A stretch of 64,000 nucleotides of DNA, taken from positions 5,405,501-5,469,500 of the forward strand of contig CM034402.1 in NCBI GenBank assembly GCA_019925095.2, given 5' to 3'. Below, in pieces: positions 19,291-30,499 of this stretch (positions are counted from its first letter, which is position 1; each line of letters opens with the position of its first letter). The notes beneath the pieces were generated by a model. That model saw only the letters and a list, made by a program, of their open reading frames with translations. It searched no databases and was not told where the DNA came from. Made by a program: the position numbers and the translations under genes. Origin of the DNA: Dendrolimus kikuchii. Lineage: Eukaryota; Arthropoda; Insecta; Lepidoptera; Lasiocampidae.

Positions 19291-21285
19291 ATAAAATCAA
19301 AAATACAACATAAATTTAAATGTAATTTTTTAAGATGACGTGTTAAAAGTAGAAATACAATACTCGACTGCTGAAAATTATAGACAGGGTGGTTTTCGAT
19401 GCAGTGTATGGTAGGTTACTAGAAGATTTGGCGTATAACCTAATGGAGATTGTGTATATTAATTTTTCGCTTCTCTGTACTGATGCATCCATAAACATGC
19501 AAAGGTCTACATCTATGTATATAGAGTACTGCAATATAAACGATATATCTAAGGGGTCTTTAGGTTATTTACAGTAATAACTTAAACTTACTACATGTGC
19601 TAATCGCTTAATAGGCTTGAGAAGTAACGCATCTTCTACACCAACACCACCAGATCCTACATGTGTAAATGGAAGAATGTAATCATGCAAGAAAGCACAC
19701 AGATACAGTCAGCCTAGCTTACATAGTCTACCGTACTATGTAAGGTTTGCTATATTATTAAGTACTAAGTCTATGTACATGTATTCAACTTTAAAGAGGA
19801 AATTGATTACATGTTTTATTGTAGAGTAAATGCCTTAGTATTTTAAATATAAAGTGTTATACTTGCTTATTGCATACAATTGAAGTCGACGTTTAACTAC
19901 AGTGGGCTAAAATTCGAACTTTATAGTTAACAATACTATACATCTCCATAACTCTTGAGTTATATAAAACCTTTATTACACTACACTTATTTCGAGAAAG
20001 GGTACAGAAATTAGCGTCGTATAAAAACAGCTTAATCCGTTTAGACAGTTATTCATTTTATTATGTTCTTGTTTAACAATGTAATTATAACGTTGTCGTA
20101 ATATCAAGGTATTGTTCTATCTCTCAGTAAAATAAAATTCTCCAGCCATATAATTACAACCAATTAAAAAGAATCTACGGTCTTGAATTAGGTAACTAAT
20201 TTAGACATATTTAGTTATTAAAATGGAAGCAACAAATCTCAAGCTATGTGCCTTAAATAGTTAATTCGAATGCTTAAATTCATTTAATTTTATTTATCGC
20301 CTAACTTCAATTAATACAATTCCAACGAAGAAATAAGAGGTCTGTCTTTGTGGTGACCAACACTGATCTGGTCTAGTCTTTGTAGTTCATGAACGCTGTA
20401 CATCCATAATAACAAGCGCTTCCCTACACTACTTATTAGGCCCGGTTCCTATATATTCCTATATTTTCCTTACCATCTGTTAAAATTTGAAATAGCTCTA
20501 TACAAGTAATGTAAAATACAACAGATGGTTCTTGCAAGAGAATGAATAATTAAGATTTAGGACCGGCCATTAATTCACATTACCAAACGATGATTGGTCT
20601 ATTCGGTCACTTGGTCAGCTTTCAGTGTACCAGTCAGTGATCCGACAATTTTATGTAGTTTATGAAAAATGACCTATTAGAAACTATAATCGATTGCCAA
20701 CAAAAAAAAGATGGAAAAGATCTAATGACCGAATAGTACTTAAGGTAAACTAGGTAAGTGACCAACTTATACTAGAAAACAGCACTCACTTGGATGACTA
20801 AATAAGCGCAAGACTAATCTGGGCAAGCACATGGTGGCTACGGACATGATACATGACCCTGATGCGCAGATAAATCATTTGTCTCGCTCTGTGGTATTGT
20901 AATCTATTCTTCGCAATCGGCGTACATATCTTCGGTCTATATACTGTAGCTGTGAAACCCTTCAGACGAAGAATTGGCGAACACCGGACTTCAAGATAAA
21001 AACAAACGCAGCATACGACACCTTTGACCAACGATTAACATTCATGATTTGATCAATTATTTCGCACCTTTAAATACAAACCTTTACAAAATTAAACTTG
21101 TCAATAATTGCGTTATTAATGCAATCTATCGTGAAATTACATAGGTTACAATATGAGTTATGTTGACGTGGGCGGGAACGGGGATAAAAGAAAAGGAAAG
21201 GACTTACAGGATAGGTCACCTCACCAGACACGCTACGAACGATGCGGGCTTCGCAGCGCAAGGCACGTCTTCCTCGTGATCCTTT
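19291..21285. other. No gene recognised
   Basis: AT-rich. Short frames such as 19389-19577 and 20798-21031 (-) have no recognisable feature. Confidence 0.4.
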
Positions 21286-21359
21286 CTTCACGTCCGTCGG
21301 TTCCTTCGGCGAGCGAATGGCGAGTGACTCACTCGTCGAAGGAACCGGAAGACGTGAAG
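21286..21359. repeat. GC-rich hairpin
   Basis: Arms 21286-21313 and 21332-21359 match at 24 of 28 positions (core GGTTCCTTCG against CGAAGGAACC) around an 18-base loop. It sits in a GC-richer patch (21150-21500) that holds overlapping short frames on both strands but no recognisable protein. Confidence 0.6.
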
Positions 21360-21732
21360 CTAGGTACGGCACAGTTGAAGCGGGTGTAAAATGCTGCACA
21401 AGACAAAAAACGCGGCAACAGCGGTCGGACGTAGACTGTCACATTACATAGTGACACATGCGGCGAAAGAAAAAAGGAAACGAAGAGGCGGTGACCAAAT
21501 AGGTCGGCGTTAACAAGTTTGGTACTGCAAAGTCTTTAAAAAGCAAGATGGAGTTAAGATTTTCCAGTAAGCCGATATAAGTTCAATTTTGTTTTTACAA
21601 TTTGGATGAATCAACCAAAGTAATCCATATATACATAAATTTGATTCATTCATCGTCATTAAATACCGATGTGTTCTTCCAGTTCCTTGATATTCAAACA
21701 ATTTGATTGAGATCCAAAAGTCATTATGATAG

Positions 21733-21855
21733 ACATACATGCGTAACTTCACGCCAGTTCCCTTGCGGGGTAGGCACGATCAACAGAGCGCCATTTAGGC
21801 TTATTCTTACACACACCTCACTTGTTTCTTTGACATTCATAACTCTTGTCATTAT
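21733..21855 (-). repeat. RTE-like LINE tip (family R), decayed
   Basis: CATGCGTAACTTCACGCCAG, CCCTTGCGGGGTAGGCACGA and TTTGACATTCATAACTCTTG are the same 3' end as at 18338 and 43693. The repeat of GTCATTATGATAGAC at 21720 and 21857 (TCATTATGATAGAC) suggests a target duplication. Confidence 0.65.
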
Positions 21856-23109
21856 GATAGACGATTAAAGAAATAGCATGAATATTTATATAAACAAGAC
21901 TACATAACAAATATAGAGAAAAAAGACTAATATTCTTTTTGTAATATTTGGAGAGCAAATATTTTTTCATTACTAACGGTTTGTATTTAAAATATGCAGT
22001 GTTTATTTTTTGTGATCACACAATAATTTAAACTTACAGCTGCTTTACAATGTGTATTGAATGTAGCTCTGGGACATTTCAAGTTTTTTGCTAATTATTT
22101 TTCTTATTACCTACTTACTTGATAGTAAATAAAGGATTAATAAAATTATTTTAATTATACTCTCACTGTGTTCTCACTTGATGTAAAGATGACTATATAT
22201 AACATAAAATAAAATAATTTATTTTTGGAAAAGGTAATTCTTTTATTTAATAGTAAGAGTTTTAATGCATCTTAGTAGAAACTGCAGCCGATCCGGGTGC
22301 GCCATCTATCAACTCCGATCCCGGAGGCACCCTCTCCGCCAGTGTATACGCGAAGAGGCTAGCTCATTTGGGAATGATCCACGTAGTCAGGTTCAAGGTC
22401 CCGAATGAGGAAAGAAAGAAAAGGAAAGGTTTTTGTAGGTAGTTTTTGGCTAAGATGGATACGAGGAAACGTGGTCTCGCAGTTGTAGTCTCCACACTCC
22501 CTCACTGTATCCCCCCGTTGAGAAATCTATAAGAGGGATGAAAGACTATTTGTTTTTTAGCGATTTTTTGAAACTGTCAGGAACAGTTTAAAGTTCCAAG
22601 AGACCGAAAAACGCATATTTAACTATATGACGTATTTGAATAACTATAGTTAGTCTCTCACCATAAATGTTGCTTGAAACAAATTTCACTTCACCCCTTG
22701 CTATTTATAGGCCTTAATATTATATACATTTTTTTATAAATAACTTTTGATCTATAAAGGTGGTGTCGTCAATAAATACTTAAACCTAAAGACATTCGAA
22801 TTTTTAATTAGTTACTAACTTAAATGAACATTAAAGTTTCATAGACGACATACTTGACATTATTTGACCTGCGCTACTTGCTCTTAATTCCAGTTATCCC
22901 TAATTTTCTACCAAAATAAAAAGCATTTTACTGGAACTTCAAAATGTAAATTTTACAGCAGAACCGTTCAAAAGGTAATCATAAAGCAAACCTATGAAAA
23001 TTGCGTTATAAATGTATTATTTCATTTCACAATGTCTTGCAACTCAGATTACTGTAAAATTATACCTTTAATCAGCTCTATTGTAAAATGCATGCTTTGG
23101 ATTTACAGT
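21856..23109. other. No gene recognised; GC-richer patch 22275-22520
   Basis: The patch begins ACTGCAGCCGATCCGGGTGC and ends with CACTGTATCCCCCCGTTGAG. It has no long frame and no second copy in the window. The rest is AT-rich. Confidence 0.35.
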
Positions 23110-23730
23110 ACTCGTCGCTTACGCCCCATTCACACGGCAGTCCAGTTTTTTGCAGGATCCCGTTTGATGGCGAATGTGTTTATATGCTAGCGTTCAAACG
23201 AGCATCCCGCATGCAGGATCCTGCAAAAAACCGATCCGATCGAATTGTGCCATTCGGTTTTGTCAGTAGAAACTGGATCCGTCGTCCAGTAAAAAGCCCG
23301 TTCGCAAATATATTTAAATAGCAGTGTCCACACGGCTTCCTGCGTGCAGTTTTTTGCGGGATAGTGGAGTGGCCCCCGCCTCGCGCCTGCCACTCCACCC
23401 AACGCGTGTGTAGCGCTCGCGCATTGCATTGCAATTCGAGCGTTGTGTCAGAATAGGATGAATCCAGAATCTTCTATTTCGCTGCCAACGCCGATAATAC
23501 CAGTAGAATATTAGAAAGTATTCACGTCCATTTCACCTGATATCCGGGCGTAGGAATGGTCAAAAAACAGGATGCAACCGTGTTCATACGGCAGTCCAGT
23601 TTTGCGGGACCAGCTTTTTACTGGATCCTGCAAAACTGAACTGCCATGTGAACACAGCGTCCAGTTTTGCAGGATACAGTAAAAAGCCGTTCCTGCAAAA
23701 CTGGACTGCCGTGTGAAAGAAGCGTTAGTC
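23110..23730. repeat. Compound foldback repeat (CACGGCAGTCCAGTTTTGC arms)
   Basis: CACACGGCAGTCCAGTTTTT at 23132, CATACGGCAGTCCAGTTTTG at 23585 and the inverted form CAAAACTGGACTGCCGTGTG at 23696 bracket inner inverted words (GGATCCTGCAAAA, GCAGGATCC). The part 23585-23715 folds as one hairpin. The GC-rich inner part 23320-23430 has no recognisable frame. Confidence 0.6.
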
Positions 23731-23984
23731 GGTTCGTTACGAGCGCGCCACACGTCACTCGTCTCTACACGCGAGCACAGTTACGTTCACTATTATTTTT
23801 GACTAGGATATGCCCCTTGAAATACCCGGGGCACAAAGTACCACAAATTAAAAATAATTTAAGTTATCGTTTTAGTGAAAACTGTATGGGAAGGAATAAG
23901 TAAATTTTTATGCACTCGAACAACTAGAAACCGCTCCCAGGAAAATTCCCGGAATAAAAAATATCACACATCTATACTATAATA

Positions 23985-24370
23985 AATCTGTAAATGGTTC
24001 GAGTTTGTACAATGCGTTTAAAAATGTGAAAAAAATCAGGAAGTATAATTCGGACCAGGAGATTCCGAAAATGCCATTTTTAGATTTTTTGGCTGTCTGT
24101 CAGAGCACCACGTAAAAATTACTGAAGGATTTTAAATAAAACTCGACATAGAGCTAGCTTATATCCCGGGGCATGCTTAGGATACTTTTTATCCCGATAA
24201 ATGACGTCGTTTTCACAGGATAGACTCAAATATCGAAAAAATGGCACTCCTGTCGCATGTTTTTTTTGAAGCTGGAACGTGAATGAAACCAGTCAACACT
24301 TAGGATATTTTTTATCTCGATAAGTCACGTCGTTTCCGTGGAATAGACTGATTAGTAGAAAATATGATGC
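23985..24370 (+). repeat. Diverged family H repeat
   Basis: Starts TCTATACTATAATAAATCTG. It carries CCATTTTTAGATTTTTTGGC, a CACGTAAAAATTACTGAAGG segment and two ATACTTTTTATCCCGATAA-like blocks, modules seen at 6640-7045. Confidence 0.4.
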
Positions 24371-24714
24371 TGCAATTGCAACGTAGACAACCATTACTGT
24401 AATTCAATAACAAATACGTGGTCAGGTTGCCCAAATTAATTACGTATTAGAATACTTCAAATCAGGTTGGTTGCGACTTTTGTTTTGCTGTGCAGTTGTC
24501 GACACTATATTCACTTAAGTTTCTTGTAATTGTAGTGAATTCAACAAGAAACTTGAGTATTTGAAGGCTTATGTAATAAAACACCTAATTATATATTTAT
24601 GTACCTAACATAAAAACTACCTCCCACCTGCGGTTCTCACGTGTAAAACTAGTCTTATTACACAAAATCTTATCATCAATGAAAAAATCACATTGGAATT
24701 GGTTTTTTTAAGTA

Positions 24715-24960
24715 ATAATAATAATAATAATCGGCAGACAAACACACACATTGTATATCCCCAAATTAAGCAAGTTACGCTTGTGTTATGGGTAATATAC
24801 AACGGACTACTCTGGGGCCGATCCCAGACACCCAGACCATAGTAAATAACGGAGAAAATACGTTTCCGAAATTTACTATACCAGGAATCGAACCCGGAAC
24901 CTCTGCGTTGCAGTGAGGTACGCCGGCAAAGGCTTAGCCCGCTCAACCACAGAGGCCGTT
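24715..24960 (-). repeat. SINE A copy, intact order
   Basis: The reverse complement runs GGCCTCTGTGGTTGAGCGGG, CCGGGTTCGATTCCTGG, CTCCGTTATTTACTATGGTC, GATCGGCCCCAGAGTAG and CAATGTGTGTGTTTGTCTGC, and ends in an (AAT)-like (ATTATTATT) tail. It is the best reference for this family in the window. Confidence 0.75.
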
Positions 24961-25236
24961 AAGTCTAGGTTTTATTTAAATAATTCCCAGAAAAGTTCTT
25001 GCGGGATTCTGAATATTATAAATTACAGTAACTGCAAGGGTTACATTTACAAAAGTGAGTAGGTACGTAGTTGTTGGCTCGTTGCGTGCACGCAGCGTAC
25101 CGTTCATCTCGAACTTGCATAGTTTTTTTTGGTTACAGTAACTGCAACGGTTACGAGTCGCAGGCGAGTACGCGGCTTAATGCTTTTTAGGTACAGAATT
25201 CTAGCAATAAAAGACATGAAAATGTGTTTGTAGTCA

Positions 25237-25242
25237 TTTATT
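25237..25242 (-). terminator. RpL17: RpL17 polyadenylation signal AATAAA
   Basis: AATAAA on the minus strand, 13 bases after the TAG stop. The short 3' UTR is usual for ribosomal protein genes. Confidence 0.75.
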
Positions 25243-28200
25243 AACCCTTAGTAATCTATTCCCTCATCATCTTCTCCTTCTGGCGAGCCAACTTCTTTTT
25301 GGAGAGCTTTTTCTTAGCGGGTGCGTCGTCGGCGGGGGCAGCGCGCGCGACGGCGTCCTCCCGCTCACTGAGGCACACCTCGATGTGGCACGGCGACGAC
25401 ATGTACGGGTTAATGCGACCGTGCGCACGATATGTGCGCCTGCGCAGGCACGGCGCGCGATTCACCTGCAAACAAGTATTACCATGAACCGATACTATTA
25501 TGCAACAAATTTAATTAATGGGGTTGTCATTCCTAATGTTCTTTCATGTAATTCCACTCGCATTTAAATTTTTCTTTAAACAATATAACCTTCAATATAT
25601 TACATAATTAACAAAACTGCAGACATACACTTAAGAAAGGTAATTAGTAAACGATAAGTTTGACGAGTTTGTTTAAAATATGACTATGGAATTTAAAAAA
25701 GTAGCGATATATCCATAGCTGATTATTAACTCGTTAATCGTTAAATAACGAAGTTAACATTTCGAGTAACGGATTAACTTAAAAACATGTTAACGGACTC
25801 CTTAACTTCCGTTAAATTTCCTGAAGTCCATTAATCGTTAATCCAGCACAATCACAATCTGTTTATTAAATATAATACTGCTATACCCTCATGCTCTGCA
25901 GTTGAACGTCTTTTCTCCATGGGCAAGTATATACTACAGTCGAAACGAGCCTGGCTTTCAGACGAGAACTTCAACATATTAATGTTCATGAAGGGGAATA
26001 TTCAATTATGCCAGATGACTAAATTGACAGATAAATTGGACAGGTTAGTATCGTTTTGTCTAAGATGTAAGTGGTCTATGTAGCAATTCGTCTAAATAGC
26101 AATTGGTCAAATACATAATATTACTACCAAATCGTCTTAAAATTAGTTCGTCTAATTAGTGTTTTGTCCATAACGCAACTAGTCTATCTTAATAAAATAA
26201 ATTCTAAACCTTAATCCAAATGAATGAAAAAACATTGTTTGTCAACATGCCTATATTAAACACTCTAATATTTATACCCGTCTTTATTTTGTTTCTAACC
26301 TGTTAACTTCCAGAACCAAGTTTTTATAAGAAGATACAATTTTTATACTGTGTTAACGGATTAACGATTAACGTTAACTTGCGTTAAATTTTCTGAAATG
26401 TAAGGCTTTAACTTTTAACGAACTTAACTTTTCAGTAACGGATTAGCAATTAACAAAGTTAACTATTTGATTAACGGTGCCCAGCTATGGATATATCTTT
26501 AAATCGCAAACTAGGAACAAGTTCTGTCTTTTGACTCAATCAAAGATACTCTTCACCTTACAACACAGATACAAATCCTAACCTGATAGCATATACATTT
26601 TCATAACAGTGAAAACATTGTTATGAAATCTCCAAAATAAGATAACCAATTTTTCCAAACATACCAAGTCCTTTGATAAATGTATAAGCAGTAAGTGCAG
26701 CCTATATCCCAAAAATTTGAAGGCACAAGCTCAATAATGATATGTTTTTGGGTTAGTTTCATTATCATATTGAGCATGTATAATTTTTTTTGGAAATTGG
26801 TTCATAACCATAGTCCCTAAGGGAAAACAAAAAAGAAATGATTTTTGAGAATTAAAGTACCCAAGGAGTGAACACAATTATAACTGAAGAAATATCCTAA
26901 CATTATTTGCACTGATAAATTTTGATTCAGCAGGATATTATGTATTTTGCAAGTCAATATATCTACCACTCTAAAGAACAGTTTCTACCAAAATTCATAC
27001 AGTCAAGATTCATTCATACAGAGTACATATAAATAAATCCACTCTCATACTTCTATAATAAAACTACACTCAATATTAATGTTCATCAAGTAACTTGCCC
27101 TAAAACTTCAAAATGTTAGTAGCAAAGTCAATGAAAAATCTATTAAAATGTTCTTTTGGAAACACCTTACTACTTTTCATATTTGCCTTTTGAAAACAGT
27201 GTGAAAATTAAAATTAACAGACTGTCAAGCAAAAAAGGCAGTAATTTCACAATATTCTTTTTATGTATTGTATGATTTTCGCAAGATAATTAAAGTTATA
27301 TTAAATAGTTTTTTTACCTATGATTATTAATTTGACACTACTGTTTCAGCTACTTGTCATGATCTACTTATGTGAAGCTACAGTAGCAGAATATAGATTA
27401 TATGGTGAACTTACAATAATTTCTATGAGAAATAAAGTGTTATCTATCTGTCTGTGTTTATTTACCTGTTCACACACCCCAGGTGTCGAATTCTGCTATT
27501 ACAATACCATCAGAATAGTCAATGACTTTTCATACCAAAACAACCATTTTGATGACAGTGGTTGACCACCGTTCTGACGATATTATAATAGTGGAATTGG
27601 GGCTGATCCAAGGTCTATTTAAATATTTCTTGTAGGCACTTTAAAGGCAGTCAAGAATATTATTGAAAATATAATAGTAATAATTAATAACATAATAATT
27701 TGCTGGACTGTATTCTGGGCAACGCATTGGCATTGCCATATGTGGTAATGCAGCCAGCGTTTTGGGAATGTTCGCAACTGACAGTGATTTGGGACCTATT
27801 TACTATTTGTAGTTTTTATCTTATATATATTAAGTTGTATATATATATTATTAGAATAGGTAAATTATATAAAATAAATTCATAATAGGATAAAGAATGA
27901 ACATTTCCATAAATAGACTGGGCCACCCGCTACCTTGGAACTGATATTCTGAAAAAGTATTAAGTTATATCTACAGAACTATATATATATTACAACTATC
28001 AAAGTTATACCTTATAAGTGTTCATTAAGGATTTTACAAAGAGTTGTTTTCCAGTGATGTTAGGTGTTAGTAATCATAAAATGAAAAAATAGGTGTAAAC
28101 TGTAAACTCTGCACCAAAGATCTACTTTTGAGGTCTTCGAGCGACCTCATGTTGCTCAAAGTCTGCTTGATGTAGTGCTACAGCTTGAGATGCTTCCCGA

Positions 28201-30485
28201 GGTGTCATATCCATTATTGAACGAAAAAGTACCAAAAATACGCAGCTAAGCAAAGGATGGACAAAAATTAAAGAAATTATAAGAAATATCTGACTGCCTT
28301 CATGGAAGAAAAAGAATGCTAATTACAAACTCTAGTCAAAAGTCAGTATTGTTTGTTCTTTAATTACGATGCGAGTTGAGGTTGCTTTAGAATAACTTTA
28401 TAATAAATTTAATCAGCATGAAATACACTTTCTGTAGGTATAGCTTTGATAGTTTTAAGTTTTATGCTTTTTGACAAAATCAAATCAGAGTTCCAAGATA
28501 GCGGGTAGCCCGGTTTGTTTGGTGACCAGTGGAGAATGTCCATAGTTTGTTGTATAATAGATATTTGTATCGAAAATGCAGATTACTATTTACTGAAATA
28601 TCGTCTCAAGTTGACACAAGAACTCTATTGCTTGTAATCAATCAAAGACCTATGATTAAGCTGTTATTGATAATAATACATCAAAGTTGTTTAATGGCCT
28701 CCTGCTACTGTGGCAAAGAGAGTAATGAAGATGAAAGAAAGTAATATAGTACTTTTTCCTTGCACTACTTTTATTTCCATTGTCTTAAAATTAAATTTTT
28801 ACTATTTGTCTTTAGAAAGAATATCATAGATGTTTTATATAAGCCCATTTTAGAGAAATGGATAATATGCTTGATATACTTGTTCAATGTAGATTACCAG
28901 GTTACACACACAATTCTGGATATTCAAGTTTCCTTCACCATAAGCACTTCCACAATGTACTTCTAAATTATAAACGAACTTATGTGTTTAAACAATTCTT
29001 TTTATATATCTACCTGAATGTGATCAATAACAAGCCTGTCCACATCAAGACCTTTGTAATCAGCATTTGACTCAGCATTTCTTAAGAGTTGAAGTAAGAA
29101 TTCAGCAGATTTCTTTGGCCAACGTCCCTGTGTAGTGCCAAACTGTTTGGCCTGTGCGCATCGGCCCACGCCACCATTGAAACGGCGGAACGGAATGCAT
29201 TCTTTCTTCTCTGTTACGTTTTTGAGATAACGGACTGCACGACGGAGTGGCATCTTCCTTATTGCCATTGCTGTTTCATATGTGTTCTGGAAATTAAAAT
29301 TGAATTCCATTTTAATGAATTGTGCATATTATTCTTTTGCAATTTAATTAAATAAATTGAAGAGGTGAGTAACTAGGAAACCAATGTTTTATTTTTATAA
29401 CTGACCTCCCTACTCAACATTTTGAGTAGTACAGGTTTTACCACTTTAATTATCCTTCATTAATGTCAATCTTAATTGGAATCCCCATCAAAATGATATG
29501 CTTTATATATGAAGAGCCAAACTAATATTGTTAAAATCACAAATATAAAATATTTTTTCAAGATAAATGCTAGGCATTCAGTCCATCCGACCATGCTTGG
29601 ATTTAAAATTTCATAAGAAAACTATGAATAGGGATTTATTTAGATAACAAAATATTTAAAGAATAGGGGACAGTCTCTTATTTTACACCAAATATTAATC
29701 ATAATCACTAGTCTGTTTTTAGCTTTTATATTGTGTTATGTTACAATTTGTAACTTAAGTATCATGTGGCCAGTGTGATCAGATCATGCAAAAAACATAG
29801 TCCGAGGATGTTCCACATATCAATATCGCACATTTTGTCACCAATCTTAAAATGAAACAAGCTTGGTTTAATTATGTGCTTACCAAGAATAGGTTGCTAC
29901 TAAAAATCATTTTAATATTATTATCCTCTAATAAATTGTCGAGAAAAGCTTTAACTGCATAATCCAATGACCTTAGCATTTAACAACACTAACCTCATAC
30001 AAAATAACTTCGTTAATAAATTCGTCGAATATAGGTATTAGATGTGCGAAATTTAGGTTATCAACAAAGGATACAAGTTAAAAAGGTACAAATATCTGAA
30101 TGAAAAATCGGGTGCTATATTGGCACATGCAAGTTTGTATACAAATATCAAAGTCAATGAAACATACCTTAAAATGAACACGAAGGTTTGAGCCACGCGC
30201 TTTGCATGACTTAGCAGGATTATCCGGCTCCCGAGAGTAACGACCCATTTTTGTTTCTGAAATACAGAATAACCGCTTAAACACCAAACGCCATACAACT
30301 TAGGTTATCATAGCACTACAAGTGTAAACACTATTTTTTTGAAATTAACAGAGAAATAGCTCGGACGCACTGATACGATTCATGCCGTATCTGGATTTAA
30401 TCCAAATCTTTATACTTATTTAGATTAATATAGATTTTATTCAACACGAAACCAACCTCTCAGGAGAAAAATTGACAGGAAAAGG
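25237..30485 (-). CDS. RpL17: 60S ribosomal protein L17 (uL22), complete gene
   Basis: Three coding exons (30168-30248, 29014-29286, 25256-25465) give a 187-residue protein, the usual insect length, with every intron in phase 0 and bordered by GT..AG. The protein opens [20 protein letters not shown] and holds the conserved uL22 core ([48 protein letters not shown]) and a lysine-rich C-terminal tail typical of eukaryotic L17. uL22 is a structural protein of the large ribosomal subunit lining the peptide exit tunnel in the cytoplasm. AATAAA (complement of 25237-25242) lies just after the stop. A non-coding first exon with a pyrimidine tract is likely at 30457-30485. The last intron (3.5 kb) contains a hAT element. 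All key parts are intact, so the gene should be functional. Confidence 0.95.
25256..25465 (-). CDS. RpL17: RpL17 coding exon 3
   Basis: Acceptor TTGTTTGCAG. It encodes [20 protein letters not shown], then [12 protein letters not shown] and the basic tail [19 protein letters not shown] with TAG. It is much more GC-rich than its introns. Confidence 0.95.
   Translation of the reverse strand: MNRAPCLRRRTYRAHGRINPYMSSPCHIEVCLSEREDAVARAAPADDAPAKKKLSKKKLARQKEKMMRE
25714..26489 (+). mobile_element. hAT-family DNA transposon, internally deleted
   Basis: The ends are CATAGCTG..CAGCTATG, bordered by an 8-bp direct repeat GATATATC (25706-25713 and 26490-26497), as expected for hAT. Many GTTAACG/CGTTAA words crowd both subterminal regions, a pattern typical of hAT transposase-binding ends. 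A remnant of the transposase C-terminal dimerisation domain is inside. At 776 bp most of the transposase is gone, so it would move only with help in trans. It sits in the last intron of RpL17. Confidence 0.75.
25862..26083 (+). pseudogene. hAT transposase C-terminal (dimerisation domain) remnant
   Basis: The frame reads [20 protein letters not shown], then [19 protein letters not shown], up to TAG. The SAVERLFS word and LSDENFxxLMFxKGN match the hAT C-terminal dimerisation signature (SxxxERxFS..R..L....xExL). No upstream catalytic part is present. Confidence 0.75.
28122..28214 (-). pseudogene. Possible Tc1-type transposase N-terminal (HTH) relic
   Basis: A 30-codon frame [20 protein letters not shown] to a stop resembles the first helix-turn-helix of Tc1-like transposases (xLTPxxxxQAVAL....VARR). 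It is short and isolated, so chance resemblance is possible. Confidence 0.35.
29014..29286 (-). CDS. RpL17: RpL17 coding exon 2
   Basis: 91 codons, phase 0 at both ends, acceptor TTTAATTTCCAG and donor GTAGAT. It carries the uL22 core from [12 protein letters not shown] to [12 protein letters not shown]. Confidence 0.95.
30168..30248 (-). CDS. RpL17: RpL17 coding exon 1
   Basis: 27 codons from ATG to the donor GTATGT, encoding [20 protein letters not shown] and LRVHFK. An acceptor (TGTATTTCAG) lies eight bases before the ATG, which shows an intron in the 5' UTR. Confidence 0.95.
30457..30485 (-). promoter_or_regulatory. RpL17: Probable RpL17 non-coding first exon with TOP-like start
   Basis: On the minus strand CTGTCCTTTTCCTGTC gives a pyrimidine stretch such as ribosomal protein mRNAs start with. 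It is followed about 28 bases later by a possible donor (GAGAG/GTTGGT) facing the acceptor at 30257. Start site and donor are inferred from position and motif only. Confidence 0.4.
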
Positions 30486-30499
30486 ACAGAACACAAAAC

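Larger units (their letters stand above)
25466..29013 (-). other. RpL17 last intron
   Basis: The intron runs from donor GTAGAT to acceptor TTTGCAG. It holds the hAT element at 25714-26489 and a Tc1-type HTH relic at 28122-28214. The rest (26500-28100, 28300-29000) is AT-rich with no accepted feature. Confidence 0.85.

Noticed and set aside
23180..23434. 80-84 codon minus-strand frames
   Set aside because: They lie in the compound foldback repeat and change frame across its inverted words.
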